From the NCBI GenBank assembly GCA_020632915.1, contig JACKEP010000052.1, positions 1 through 7,570 of the forward strand: 7,570 bases of DNA, read 5' to 3'. The stretch is from Alphaproteobacteria bacterium (GTDB lineage: Bacteria; Myxococcota_A; UBA796; GCA-2862545). The notes below the pieces were generated by a model. The model was not told the DNA's origin. It searched no databases and saw nothing but the letters and a program-made list of their open reading frames with translations. Positions 1 to 5,800 of this stretch are shown piece after piece. The first letter of the stretch is position 1. Every line of letters starts with the position of its first letter. A program made the translations under genes and the position numbers.

Positions 1-135
1 GAGGGCGAGGTCACGTCGGGGCTCCGGTTCGATGCACGAGCGACACTGTGCGACCACACGATCGTTCTGTCCAATACACATCGACGTACGATTCGATCAC
101 TCTGAACGAACGATCGATGGACGGACGGACCCGAT
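1..135. promoter_or_regulatory. Upstream control region of the LysR-type regulator gene
   Basis: This stretch has no gene I can support and is less G+C-rich than its surroundings between about 50 and 115. It holds a short inverted repeat, TTC-N9-GAA at 92-106, which contains the T-N11-A pattern typical of LysR-type operator sites (T93 and A105). A possible -10 box, TACGAT, lies at 87-92, without a convincing -35. Bases 104-131 are seven four-base units of the form GANN. On the minus strand a GTG at 14-12 follows GGAG with a 7-base gap and could begin a divergent gene, the common arrangement for LysR regulators, but only four codons would be visible. Confidence 0.35.
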
Positions 136-1032
136 ATGACGCAGCTCAACTACCACCACCTGCGCTACTTCTGGGCGGTCGCGAAGGAGGGCAACCTCAC
201 CCGCGCCGCACGGCAGCTGCACGTGTCGCAATCGGCGATGTCGTCCCAGATCAAGCAGCTCGAGGTCGACCTCGGCGAGGCGCTGTTCCATCGCAGTGGC
301 CGATCGCTCGCGCTCACCGAGGCCGGGCGGCTGGCCTTCACCTACGCCGACGGCATCTTCGCGGCGGGCACCGAGCTGGTGGAGGTGCTGCGCGAAGGCC
401 GGCGGCACGAGCGTCAAGTGGTGCGCATCGGCGCAGTGGCGACGGCGTCGCGCAACTTCCAGGAGAACCTGCTGCGTCCGGTACTGCAACGCGACGACGT
501 CGACCTCGTCCTCGTGTCCGGCGGCTTGCCCGAGTTGCTCGGCCGGCTGCGGGTGCACTCGCTCGACCTGGTGCTCTGCAACCAGCGCGTGCACTCGACG
601 CCCTCCGATCCGTGGCGGTGCCGACCGATCGCCCGTCAGCCGGTGAGCCTCGTCGGTCACACCCGGCACCGCCGCCTCGACCTGCCCACCGACCTCGCGC
701 GTGTGCCGCTCCTGGTGCCCGGTCCCGAGCACGGCGTGCGGATCAGCTTCGACCTGTGGTGCGAACGGATGGACATCCGGCCGCGCATCCGCGCCGAGGT
801 GGACGACATGGCGCTCCTGCGTCTGCTCGCTCGCGACGCCGACGGGATCGCCCTGGTGCCGACGGTGGTGGTGCAGGACGAGCTGCGCGCCCGGCGGTTG
901 ATCGAGCTCGCCGTCGTGCCCGACCTGCACGAGACGTTCTACGCCGTCACCGTGAAGCGGCGGTACGAACCGCCGCTCGTGCAGGAGTTGCTGACACGGA
1001 CCGAGGACGAGCTGTTGGCCGCGCCGCGCTGA
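136..1032 (+). CDS. LysR-type transcriptional regulator, NhaR-like
   Basis: The 298-residue product is the normal length for a LysR-type regulator. Residues about 5-64 form the winged helix-turn-helix; NYHHLRYFWAVAKEGNLTRA and the following SQSAMSSQIKQLE are the DNA-reading part, and FHRSGRSLALTEAG is the wing. Residues about 93-290 form the effector-binding domain. The YFW...EG opening and the later segment LPELLGRLRVHSLDLVLCN resemble NhaR, the activator of sodium/proton antiporter genes in enterobacteria, more than generic LysR proteins. The ATG at 136 is chosen because the family motif begins a few residues later; there is only a weak ribosome site. The effector and targets cannot be read from sequence. 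A divergent target gene may lie beyond the left edge. A winged-helix gene follows 38 bases downstream on the same strand. Confidence 0.93.
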   Translation: MTQLNYHHLRYFWAVAKEGNLTRAARQLHVSQSAMSSQIKQLEVDLGEALFHRSGRSLALTEAGRLAFTYADGIFAAGTELVEVLREGRRHERQVVRIGAVATASRNFQENLLRPVLQRDDVDLVLVSGGLPELLGRLRVHSLDLVLCNQRVHSTPSDPWRCRPIARQPVSLVGHTRHRRLDLPTDLARVPLLVPGPEHGVRISFDLWCERMDIRPRIRAEVDDMALLRLLARDADGIALVPTVVVQDELRARRLIELAVVPDLHETFYAVTVKRRYEPPLVQELLTRTEDELLAAPR

Positions 1033-1058
1033 CACCGGTGGGCCTGCGGGACGGTCGG

Positions 1059-1064
1059 TACCAT
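1059..1064 (+). promoter_or_regulatory. Probable -10 box for a leaderless start of the winged-helix gene
   Basis: TACCAT fits the TAnnnT -10 pattern of high-GC actinobacteria. It ends 6 bases before the GTG at 1071, which would place the transcription start on or next to the start codon. No Shine-Dalgarno sequence precedes that GTG, as expected for a leaderless message. I see no clear -35. Confidence 0.4.
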
Positions 1065-1070
1065 GCGGGC

Positions 1071-1385
1071 GTGAAGGAGTTGGTGCCGCCGCCGGCCTCC
1101 GTGCCCGCCTGGACGTTCCTGACCAACCACGCGCACGTGCTGCTGTGCCTCGCACAGGACCGCGAGGTGCGCCTCGCCGAGGTCGCCCGGCGGGTCGGGA
1201 TCGGCGAGCGAGCGGTGCACAGCATCGTGAAGGATCTCGTCGAGGCGGGCTACGTCTCACGGACGAGGCACGGCAACCACAACGTCTACGAGGTGTTCCT
1301 CGACAAGCCGTTGCGGCATCCGCTCGAGGCGTCGCACCGCCTCGCCGAGATCATGGGGCCACTCGCGAGCGGCGACGCTCAGTAG
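1071..1385 (+). CDS. Small winged helix-turn-helix (MarR-like) DNA-binding protein
   Basis: This 104-residue protein is a single DNA-binding domain. Residues about 13-30 (AWTFLTNHAHVLLCLAQD) form the first helices, 34-62 the helix-turn-helix (LAEVARRVGIGERAVHSIVK is the core) and 62-76 the wing (YVSRTRHGNHNVYEV). It closely resembles the short actinobacterial proteins annotated as MarR-like or winged-helix regulators. No ligand domain or metal-binding cysteines are present, so its signal is unknown. The GTG at 1071 is the start because the out-of-frame ATG at 1063 reaches a stop after three codons, and TACCAT lies 6 bases upstream. In-frame GTGs at 1083 and 1101 are alternatives. The last 7 bases overlap the end of the convergent baeRF3 gene. 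Confidence 0.85.
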   Translation: MKELVPPPASVPAWTFLTNHAHVLLCLAQDREVRLAEVARRVGIGERAVHSIVKDLVEAGYVSRTRHGNHNVYEVFLDKPLRHPLEASHRLAEIMGPLASGDAQ

Positions 1386-2392
1386 CGCAGCACGGCGGCG
1401 ATCCGGCCGCTGCCGGCGAGTGCACCGTCGGAGACGATGACGGCGTTGCCGCCGCTCAGCAGCACGGTCTCGATCGCATCGTCCACGACGTCGTCGTTCA
1501 CGTCGGGATGGTGCGGGTCGTCGGCGGGCACCAGTTGGTGGTTGTCGTGCACCCGTGCGGCGAGGCGGTAGCCGTGCTCGACCACGACGGTGTCGATCCG
1601 GCCGTCGGCGGCCAACGTCCAGATCTCGTCGATGCCGCCTGCGTAGCGGTTGGCCGAACGGGCCTGGTCGAGCAGCTCGAGCGCCCGCGTCTCGTCGGTG
1701 CGCAGCCAATCGACGACGAGCGGCCACGCGGCGTGGTGCAGTTGGCTCGCGCTCGACCGGTCGTGGTTGCCGGGTACGAACCCGATCGCGACGAGATGTG
1801 GCGCGAGTTCGCGCACCGTGCGTTGTACGCCGGCGAGCACGGTGGGCAGCGGGTAGGTGGCGTGCTCGCGACGCACCAGCTGGTTCAGATCTCGCGTCCA
1901 CGCCGCGGCGGTGTGCTCCTCGGTGCGTACCAGTGGCCAGACGTCGTCCCGCTGCTCGACGAGCCGCTGGCGATCGCCGATGAACACGCGAACGGTGCGC
2001 TCGCTCACCGTCACCACCCGATAGAGCGCGGTGCGGTTGAGGTCGGCGACGAGGTCTCGAGTGGTGAAGGTGTCGTCGATGGTGACGCGGTCGTCGACCG
2101 TGCGACCGAGGCGGACCACGGCCCGGTGCTCGGGCGAGACGAACACGGCGAGCGCATGCGTGGCCGGTTCGTCGGCGCAGTCGGCGACGAGGGCGGCGAG
2201 CTCGGCGACGACCGCCTCACGCATCGAGGTGTCGACGTCGCCGGTGAGCCGGCGGTCGACCTCGTCCACCAATCGGGCGGCCGTGTCTCGTTGGCTCGCC
2301 GACAGCGGCGTGCCGGAGGTCGTGGCGAGCAGCAGGGTCACGCTCGGGTAGCAGCGGCGTAGCTGCAGGTCGTTCAGGACGGCGCGGTGCAC
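1379..2392 (-). CDS. baeRF3-type protein (bacterial eRF1/pelota relative), possible ribosome hibernation factor
   Basis: The 337-residue product matches the bacterial archaeo-eukaryotic release factor family 3 pattern along its length. Visible landmarks are YPSVTLLLATTSGTPLS near residue 15, HALAVFVSPEH at 79-89, IGFVPGNHDRSSASQL at 203-218, AGGIDEIWTLAADGRIDTVV at 251-270 followed by VEHGYRL, and the C-terminal LLSGGNAVIVSDGALAGSG then IAAVLRY. No GGQ or NIKS motif is present, so peptide-release activity is unlikely. Relatives of eRF1 in this group include Balon-type proteins that occupy the A site of idle ribosomes; a hibernation role here is inference. The start is GTG at 2392, with GAGGAG 8 bases upstream. 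The 169-base gap before it suggests its own promoter rather than read-through from the small gene upstream. Confidence 0.8.
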   Translation of the reverse strand: MHRAVLNDLQLRRCYPSVTLLLATTSGTPLSASQRDTAARLVDEVDRRLTGDVDTSMREAVVAELAALVADCADEPATHALAVFVSPEHRAVVRLGRTVDDRVTIDDTFTTRDLVADLNRTALYRVVTVSERTVRVFIGDRQRLVEQRDDVWPLVRTEEHTAAAWTRDLNQLVRREHATYPLPTVLAGVQRTVRELAPHLVAIGFVPGNHDRSSASQLHHAAWPLVVDWLRTDETRALELLDQARSANRYAGGIDEIWTLAADGRIDTVVVEHGYRLAARVHDNHQLVPADDPHHPDVNDDVVDDAIETVLLSGGNAVIVSDGALAGSGRIAAVLRY

Positions 2393-2561
2393 GAGAGGCG
2401 CTCCTCGGTTCCGAAGGTCTCTCCGCTCGTAGGAGCCGGACGACCGGGACCGAATGGTCGGTCCGTGATGACGGCGGTCCGGGATGGATACTCCCCTTCG
2501 CCGCTCACCCTATCAGCGCCTCTGACAACATGCAATGAAAAGCATGGTTTGAACTGCAATA
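2393..2561. other. AT-rich intergenic region before the baeRF3 gene
   Basis: This gap holds the ribosome site of the baeRF3 gene near its left end and an unusually A+T-rich patch at its right end. Bases 2521-2580 are about 40% G+C by my count, against about 70% for the window. The patch contains GCAAT twice (2532, 2556), with a third copy at 2566 inside the neighbouring gene end. It also contains CATGC-N8-GCATG (2529-2533 and 2542-2546 approximately), a five-base-pair hairpin that read on the minus strand is followed by TTGT and could weakly end transcription of the small upstream gene. No reading frame here is convincing. Confidence 0.45.
2507..2535 (-). promoter_or_regulatory. Candidate promoter of the baeRF3 gene
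   Basis: Read on the minus strand, TTGCAT (2535-2530) is separated by 17 bases from TAGGGT (2512-2507), which fits TAnnnT. The -35 match is poor (three of six bases), but spacing and position in the A+T-rich patch are right. The transcript would have a leader of roughly 110 bases before the GTG at 2392. Confidence 0.3.
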
Positions 2562-2798
2562 TCAGGCAATCGAATGCGATGCCCAGTCGCGAGGCGTGAG
2601 GATCACGAAGCAGTCGTCGGTCACCCGTTGCACGGTTGCCCGCAGACGCCAGGAGTCGATGGCGAGATGGACGATCGCGCCTGCCTCCAAGCGGTCGATG
2701 CCCCCGAGTGCGCGCAGACCCACCAGGTTGGCGTCCGCCCACTCGATCACGCACGGATGCGCTGCCGCCTCGACGTCGGACTCCACGTTCGGATCCAT
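2562..2798 (-). CDS. Small protein of unknown function, 78 residues
   Basis: I do not recognise this protein. After an acidic N-terminus it contains CVIEWADANLVGLRALGGID and then DRLEAGAIVHLAIDSWRLRATVQRV and CFVILTPRDW. The alternating hydrophobic residues suggest a short beta-barrel, loosely like a PilZ or SH3-type fold, but the PilZ arginine and D-x-S-x-x-G motifs are not visible. There is no signal peptide or membrane helix. The ATG at 2798 is preferred because TACAAC (2811-2806) lies 7 bases upstream, as for other leaderless starts here; an in-frame GTG at 2816 would add six residues. The last codons run into the A+T-rich patch, so the tail is compositionally unlike the rest. It is 87 bases downstream of the kinase gene on the same strand. 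Confidence 0.6.
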   Translation of the reverse strand: MDPNVESDVEAAAHPCVIEWADANLVGLRALGGIDRLEAGAIVHLAIDSWRLRATVQRVTDDCFVILTPRDWASHSIA

Positions 2799-2885
2799 CG
2801 CGTGAGTTGTAGCCACCGCATCCCGGCCGGCGGCACGTCCCCCACGGAATTCACTCCCGCGAGGGTCCGTCTCCTCCTGCGTGTG

Positions 2886-3980
2886 TCAGCCGCCGGTCTT
2901 CACCACCGTGGCGGCATCGAGGTCGGCCACCATCTGCGCCGATCGGTTCGCCATCGCCATGAACATGCGGTCGCCGCGCTCGGTCCGGCCGACCATCATC
3001 GACGCGAAGACGGCCATCAGCAAGCTGGCGTAGCTGGCGCGGACGTAGTCGGTCCAGCACTGGTCGAACGGGTAGTCGGCGACGCCGAAGTCGTCGACCA
3101 GCGCCCGGTGGTACCGGGCGAGCAGATCGCGCTCGCACGAGCGCCGTACGTCGGCGTCGAATGCGTTGCCCATGAAGTAGGCGACGTCGCTCGGTCCCAC
3201 GCCGAGCTGCACCGTCTGCCAGTCGACCACGGTGATCGGCCGTCCGCCTGCGGGCGTGCCGAACAACATGTTGTCGAGACGGAAGTCGGCGTGCACGGGC
3301 GTGCGCGGCGTGGCGGTGGGGGCGCGCAGCGCCTGGGCGATGTCGGCGATCTCGGCACCGACCTCGAGGGTGACCGGCTCGAGCGTGGCGCGGTAGCGGT
3401 CGACGAACGCGTTCCAGATCATCCCGAGCATGCCGGCGACGCCCTCTGACGTGCTGCGATCGAGCCAGGCCAACTCGCCGAGGGCGGGGTCGCCCCACCG
3501 CGGGCCGTGCAGCTTGGCCGCCTCGTCGACCGCCAGGACCGCCTGCTCGACGGTGCAGCCCTCGATCTGATCGCCCTGCTCGGCCGGGGCGAGGTCGTCC
3601 ATCACCAGCACCACGTCGGCGGTGCCGGAGCGGATGTCGGCGAAGTAGCACGTGGGGCGGCTGATCGAGACGGTGTGCGCGAGGTCGCGATAGAACGCGA
3701 TCTCGGTCTCGTACGTGAGGGTCGCGATGCCGGTGTTGGCGCTGTTCTCGTCGCGCGACGCGAACTTCGCGACCACGGTGGCCGGTGCGCCGGCGACCGT
3801 CCGGTCGTAGCGGAGCCGATACCGCACGCTGGCGCCCACCTGACCGGTGCCGATGAACGAGGCGTCGAACGCCGTCACCGCGGCGTCGGTATCGATGGCA
3901 CCGCCGTGTCGCAGCACGGCGGTGAGCCACTCGGCGGTCACGTGGTCGGGGTCGGCGATGAGCGGGGGCCGTTCGGACAT
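2886..3980 (-). CDS. Aminoglycoside phosphotransferase-like (APH/choline kinase fold) small-molecule kinase
   Basis: The 364-residue protein has the kinase landmarks of the APH/choline-kinase superfamily in order: a glycine-rich loop FIGTGQVGASVRYRL (about 42-56), the ATP-binding lysine in VVAKFAS (K72), a helix glutamate in YETEIAFYRDL (E91 or E93), the hinge VLVMDDLAP (124-132), the catalytic loop VHADFRLDNMLF (H230, D232, N237) and the metal-binding VVDWQ (D253). All key residues are present, so it should be active. Resemblance is to the uncharacterised actinobacterial and ecdysteroid-kinase-like branch rather than to known resistance enzymes; the substrate is unknown and antibiotic resistance should not be assumed. 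The start is ATG at 3980. No Shine-Dalgarno is seen, but TACAGT lies 8 bases upstream. It begins 35 bases after the sigma factor gene and may be co-transcribed with it. Confidence 0.85.
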   Translation of the reverse strand: MSERPPLIADPDHVTAEWLTAVLRHGGAIDTDAAVTAFDASFIGTGQVGASVRYRLRYDRTVAGAPATVVAKFASRDENSANTGIATLTYETEIAFYRDLAHTVSISRPTCYFADIRSGTADVVLVMDDLAPAEQGDQIEGCTVEQAVLAVDEAAKLHGPRWGDPALGELAWLDRSTSEGVAGMLGMIWNAFVDRYRATLEPVTLEVGAEIADIAQALRAPTATPRTPVHADFRLDNMLFGTPAGGRPITVVDWQTVQLGVGPSDVAYFMGNAFDADVRRSCERDLLARYHRALVDDFGVADYPFDQCWTDYVRASYASLLMAVFASMMVGRTERGDRMFMAMANRSAQMVADLDAATVVKTGG

Positions 3981-3988
3981 GGCACGGC

Positions 3989-3994
3989 ACTGTA
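3989..3994 (-). promoter_or_regulatory. Probable -10 box for a near-leaderless start of the kinase gene
   Basis: On the minus strand TACAGT lies 8 bases before the ATG at 3980, in the 35-base gap after the sigma factor stop codon. It fits TAnnnT and would start transcription within a base or two of the ATG. No good -35 is visible. It implies that the kinase can be expressed apart from the sigma factor operon. Confidence 0.35.
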
Positions 3995-4015
3995 GGGCGT
4001 GGTGGTCGAGCGGTC

Positions 4016-5188
4016 TCAGCCAGGTGCGCCGTCGAGCCGGCGGGCGAGCAGCTGGTTCACCCGCGCCGCCTGCCGGGTCTGGTGGGTGCGTTCGGGCACG
4101 TTGGTGGCCTCTCGCGCGGCGTCGACGTACAGGCGAGCGGCGAGTTCCAGCTCGCCGTTGCGTTCGTGTAGGTGGGCGGCCGCCGCCGTGCGCCGCGCGG
4201 TGCCCGCCGGTACCCGGGCGAGCGCAGCGAGCCCGGCGGGTGCACCGTCGGCTTCGCCCACGGCGAGGGCGCGGTTGAGTCGCACGATGGGGGTGTCGGT
4301 GATCGCGGAAAGCTCGTCGTACCACTCGACGATCTGCACCCAGTCGGTCTCGGCGAAGGTGGGCGCGTCGACGTGCAGCGCGGCGATCGCCGCTTGGGCC
4401 TGGTACTCGCCGAGCCGATCGCGCGCCAAGGCGCGGTGGAGGATGTCGATGCCCTCCGCGGCGAGCGTTGAATCCCACCGCTCGCGGTCCTGCTCGGCGA
4501 GCGTGACGATCGATCCGTCGGCGCGGGTGCGACTGGCGCGGCGGGCGTGATGCAGCAGCATGAGGGCGAGCAGCCCCTCGGCCTCGGGGTCGGTCGTGGT
4601 CGCGGCGAGTTGCCGGGCGAGCCGGATCGCTTCGGCAGCGAGATCGACGTCACCCGAGTACCCCTCGTTGAACACGAGGTACAGCACCCGCATCACGGTG
4701 GTGAGGTCGCCGGGTCGTTCGAAGCGTTCGCCGGCCAGGGTGCGCTTGGCGCGGCTGATCCGTTGCGCCATCGTCGCCTCGGGGACCAGGTAGGCCTCTG
4801 CGATCTGGCGGGTGGTGAGCCCGCCGACGGCCCGCAACGTCAGGGCGATCGCCGACGCTGCGCTGAGCGACGGGTGCGCGCACAGCACGTACAGCTGCAG
4901 GGTGTCGTCGTCCGATGAGGTGGCGCCCGGCGCCGGCTCGGCGTCGACGCGCTGCTCGCGAATTCGGCGTGCTGTCTCCGACCGTGTCCGGTCGAGGAAC
5001 GCTCGCCACGCCACGGTCACCAGCCATGCCATCGGATCGCGGGGCGGGTCGCCGGCCCACGTGTGCAGTGCGCGGAGGAGCGCGTCCTGCACGGCGTCCT
5101 CGGCCGTCGCGAAGTCGGCCCCGCGACGGACGAGGACGGCCAGCGCCCTCGGGACCAGCGACCTCAGTTCGAGTTCGTCGATCTCCAC
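4016..5188 (-). CDS. ECF42-group RNA polymerase sigma factor with C-terminal TPR-like extension
   Basis: The 390-residue product is an extracytoplasmic-function sigma factor with about 230 extra residues. Region 2 spans about 14-75 (DFATAEDAVQDALLRAL, then DPMAWLVTVAWRAFLDRTR). The linker motif DDTLQLYVLCAHPSLS (94-109) and region 4 (about 110-155, with LTTRQIAEAYLVPEATMAQR) follow. The extension carries the ECF42 hallmarks YLVFNEGYSGD (170-180), ALMLLHHARRASR (208-220), WVQIVEWYDELSAITDTPIV (283-302) then RLNRALAV, and AHLHERNGELELAARLY (338-354). No anti-sigma gene is nearby; in this group the extension is thought to be needed for activity. The GTG at 5188 is chosen because it lies 11 bases after the DGPF stop codon and puts region 2 at the usual distance; an upstream in-frame GTG at 5251 would overlap the DGPF gene by 52 bases. 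There is no clear ribosome site, suggesting translational coupling. Confidence 0.93.
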   Translation of the reverse strand: MEIDELELRSLVPRALAVLVRRGADFATAEDAVQDALLRALHTWAGDPPRDPMAWLVTVAWRAFLDRTRSETARRIREQRVDAEPAPGATSSDDDTLQLYVLCAHPSLSAASAIALTLRAVGGLTTRQIAEAYLVPEATMAQRISRAKRTLAGERFERPGDLTTVMRVLYLVFNEGYSGDVDLAAEAIRLARQLAATTTDPEAEGLLALMLLHHARRASRTRADGSIVTLAEQDRERWDSTLAAEGIDILHRALARDRLGEYQAQAAIAALHVDAPTFAETDWVQIVEWYDELSAITDTPIVRLNRALAVGEADGAPAGLAALARVPAGTARRTAAAAHLHERNGELELAARLYVDAAREATNVPERTHQTRQAARVNQLLARRLDGAPG

Positions 5189-5199
5189 GTCGAGTCCGG

Positions 5200-5607
5200 T
5201 CAGTCGGTCATCGTGGGCGGTTCGGTGAGGAACGGGCGGACCTCGAGCCACTCGTGGATCGGTGCGCCACCTGCGCCGGGTGCCGACGACAGCTCACCGG
5301 CCAGCTCGATCGCACGGGCCTCGCTGTCGACGTCGATGATCATCCAGCCGGCGATGAGGTCCTTGGTCTCGGCGAACGGGCCGTCGGTCACGGGCGGCCG
5401 CCCTCCGCCGTCCGAGCGCACCCACATCCCGGTGGGGGCCAGCGCCTGACCATCGACGAACTCGCCGCTCGCCTCCAGGCGAGCAGCGAAGTCGCCCATG
5501 TACCGGATGTGGGCATCCACCTCGTCCGGGGTCCAGCGGTCCATCGGCACGTCGTTCACCGCTGCGGGTGCGCCCCGGTAGTGCTTGAGCAACAGGTACT
5601 TGGCCAT
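5200..5607 (-). CDS. DGPF-domain (YCII-related) protein, partner of the ECF42 sigma factor
   Basis: The 135-residue protein begins MAKYLLLKHYRG and carries the signature VTDGPFAETKDLIAGWMIID (73-92), with DGPF at 75-78. It is a complete member of the YCII-related family, a small alpha-beta barrel. YciI itself has been proposed to have hydrolase or dehalogenase-like chemistry; DGPF proteins are uncharacterised, and no activity should be assigned. The start is certain: ATG at 5607 follows AGGAGG with a 7-base gap. It is the first gene of the unit, with the sigma factor 11 bases downstream, the standard arrangement for ECF42, and such DGPF genes are the usual targets of the adjacent sigma factor. 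A matching promoter lies upstream. Confidence 0.93.
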   Translation of the reverse strand: MAKYLLLKHYRGAPAAVNDVPMDRWTPDEVDAHIRYMGDFAARLEASGEFVDGQALAPTGMWVRSDGGGRPPVTDGPFAETKDLIAGWMIIDVDSEARAIELAGELSSAPGAGGAPIHEWLEVRPFLTEPPTMTD

Positions 5608-5657
5608 CTCGTGTCCTCCTGGTCGACGGCGGCCGGATGGCCGCACGACACCCCCGA

Positions 5658-5684
5658 GACGGTGCCGCGGGGGCGTTCTCGACA
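5658..5684 (-). promoter_or_regulatory. Candidate ECF42-dependent promoter of the DGPF-sigma operon
   Basis: On the minus strand TGTCGA (5684-5679) is followed after exactly 17 bases by CGTC (5661-5658). From memory, ECF42 promoters are described with TGTCGA at -35 and CGA or CGT then C at -10. Transcription would begin near 5651, giving a leader of about 44 bases with the AGGAGG ribosome site. The position directly upstream of the known target class supports the assignment. Confidence 0.6.
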
Positions 5685-5692
5685 TCTGCCGC

Positions 5693-5711
5693 CGACATTC
5701 TCGCGGTGTCG
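5693..5711. repeat. Inverted repeat CGACA-N9-TGTCG in the divergent control region
   Basis: CGACA at 5693-5697 and TGTCG at 5707-5711 are perfect five-base arms nine bases apart. They lie 9 bases upstream of the candidate ECF42 -35 box, in the space shared with the chemoreceptor gene. The minus-strand reading of the left arm, TGTCGG, repeats the -35 core. It could be a regulator site for either gene, or chance. Confidence 0.3.
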
Positions 5712-5758
5712 TACGCCACCCCGGCGGCCGGCCAGCCTGGTTGCCCCTCGTGGCGTCC

Positions 5759-5775
5759 ACCGAACCGTATTCGGT
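5759..5775 (+). repeat. Inverted repeat ACCGAA-N5-TTCGGT upstream of the chemoreceptor gene
   Basis: Perfect six-base arms at 5759-5764 and 5770-5775 flank CCGTA. The element ends 25 bases before the chemoreceptor GTG and 16 bases before its AGGAGGG ribosome site. It may be an operator or a small hairpin in the mRNA leader. I found no convincing sigma-28-type or housekeeping promoter for this gene. Confidence 0.35.
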
Positions 5776-5800
5776 TGGATCGCAGCACCGAGGAGGGTCC

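Noticed and set aside
1..103. Tail of an upstream + strand gene ending at the TGA at 101-103
   Set aside because: All three + frames are open for this short distance and none shows a recognisable C-terminus; a divergent gene is equally possible, so nothing was called.
48..1070. Upstream part of the long + frame that includes the winged-helix protein
   Set aside because: Residues before position 1071 are arginine- and alanine-rich shadow of the LysR gene; the family-like sequence begins only at the GTG at 1071.
1145..2362. A 405-codon + strand open frame opposite the baeRF3 gene
   Set aside because: It is antisense to a protein with clear family motifs, is composed of the low-complexity arginine, glycine and valine pattern of GC-rich shadows, and overlaps the winged-helix gene out of frame.
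2387..2599. A 70-codon + frame through the A+T-rich gap
   Set aside because: No ribosome site, no recognisable sequence, and it ends antisense to the small protein gene.
2374..2754. A 126-codon minus frame across the gap between the small protein and baeRF3 genes
   Set aside because: It overlaps both neighbouring genes out of frame and shows no family pattern or ribosome site.
2886..3980. Reading the APH-like kinase as an antibiotic resistance gene
   Set aside because: The fold is shared with many metabolic kinases, and nothing nearby suggests a resistance cassette or mobile element.
3981..4478. N-terminal extension of the kinase frame by 166 codons
   Set aside because: The extension is arginine-rich shadow of the sigma factor gene, and the kinase family sequence starts at the ATG at 3980.
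5189..5251. GTG at 5251 as the sigma factor start
   Set aside because: It would overlap the DGPF gene by 52 bases and add 21 residues without family likeness; GTG at 5188 gives normal spacing.
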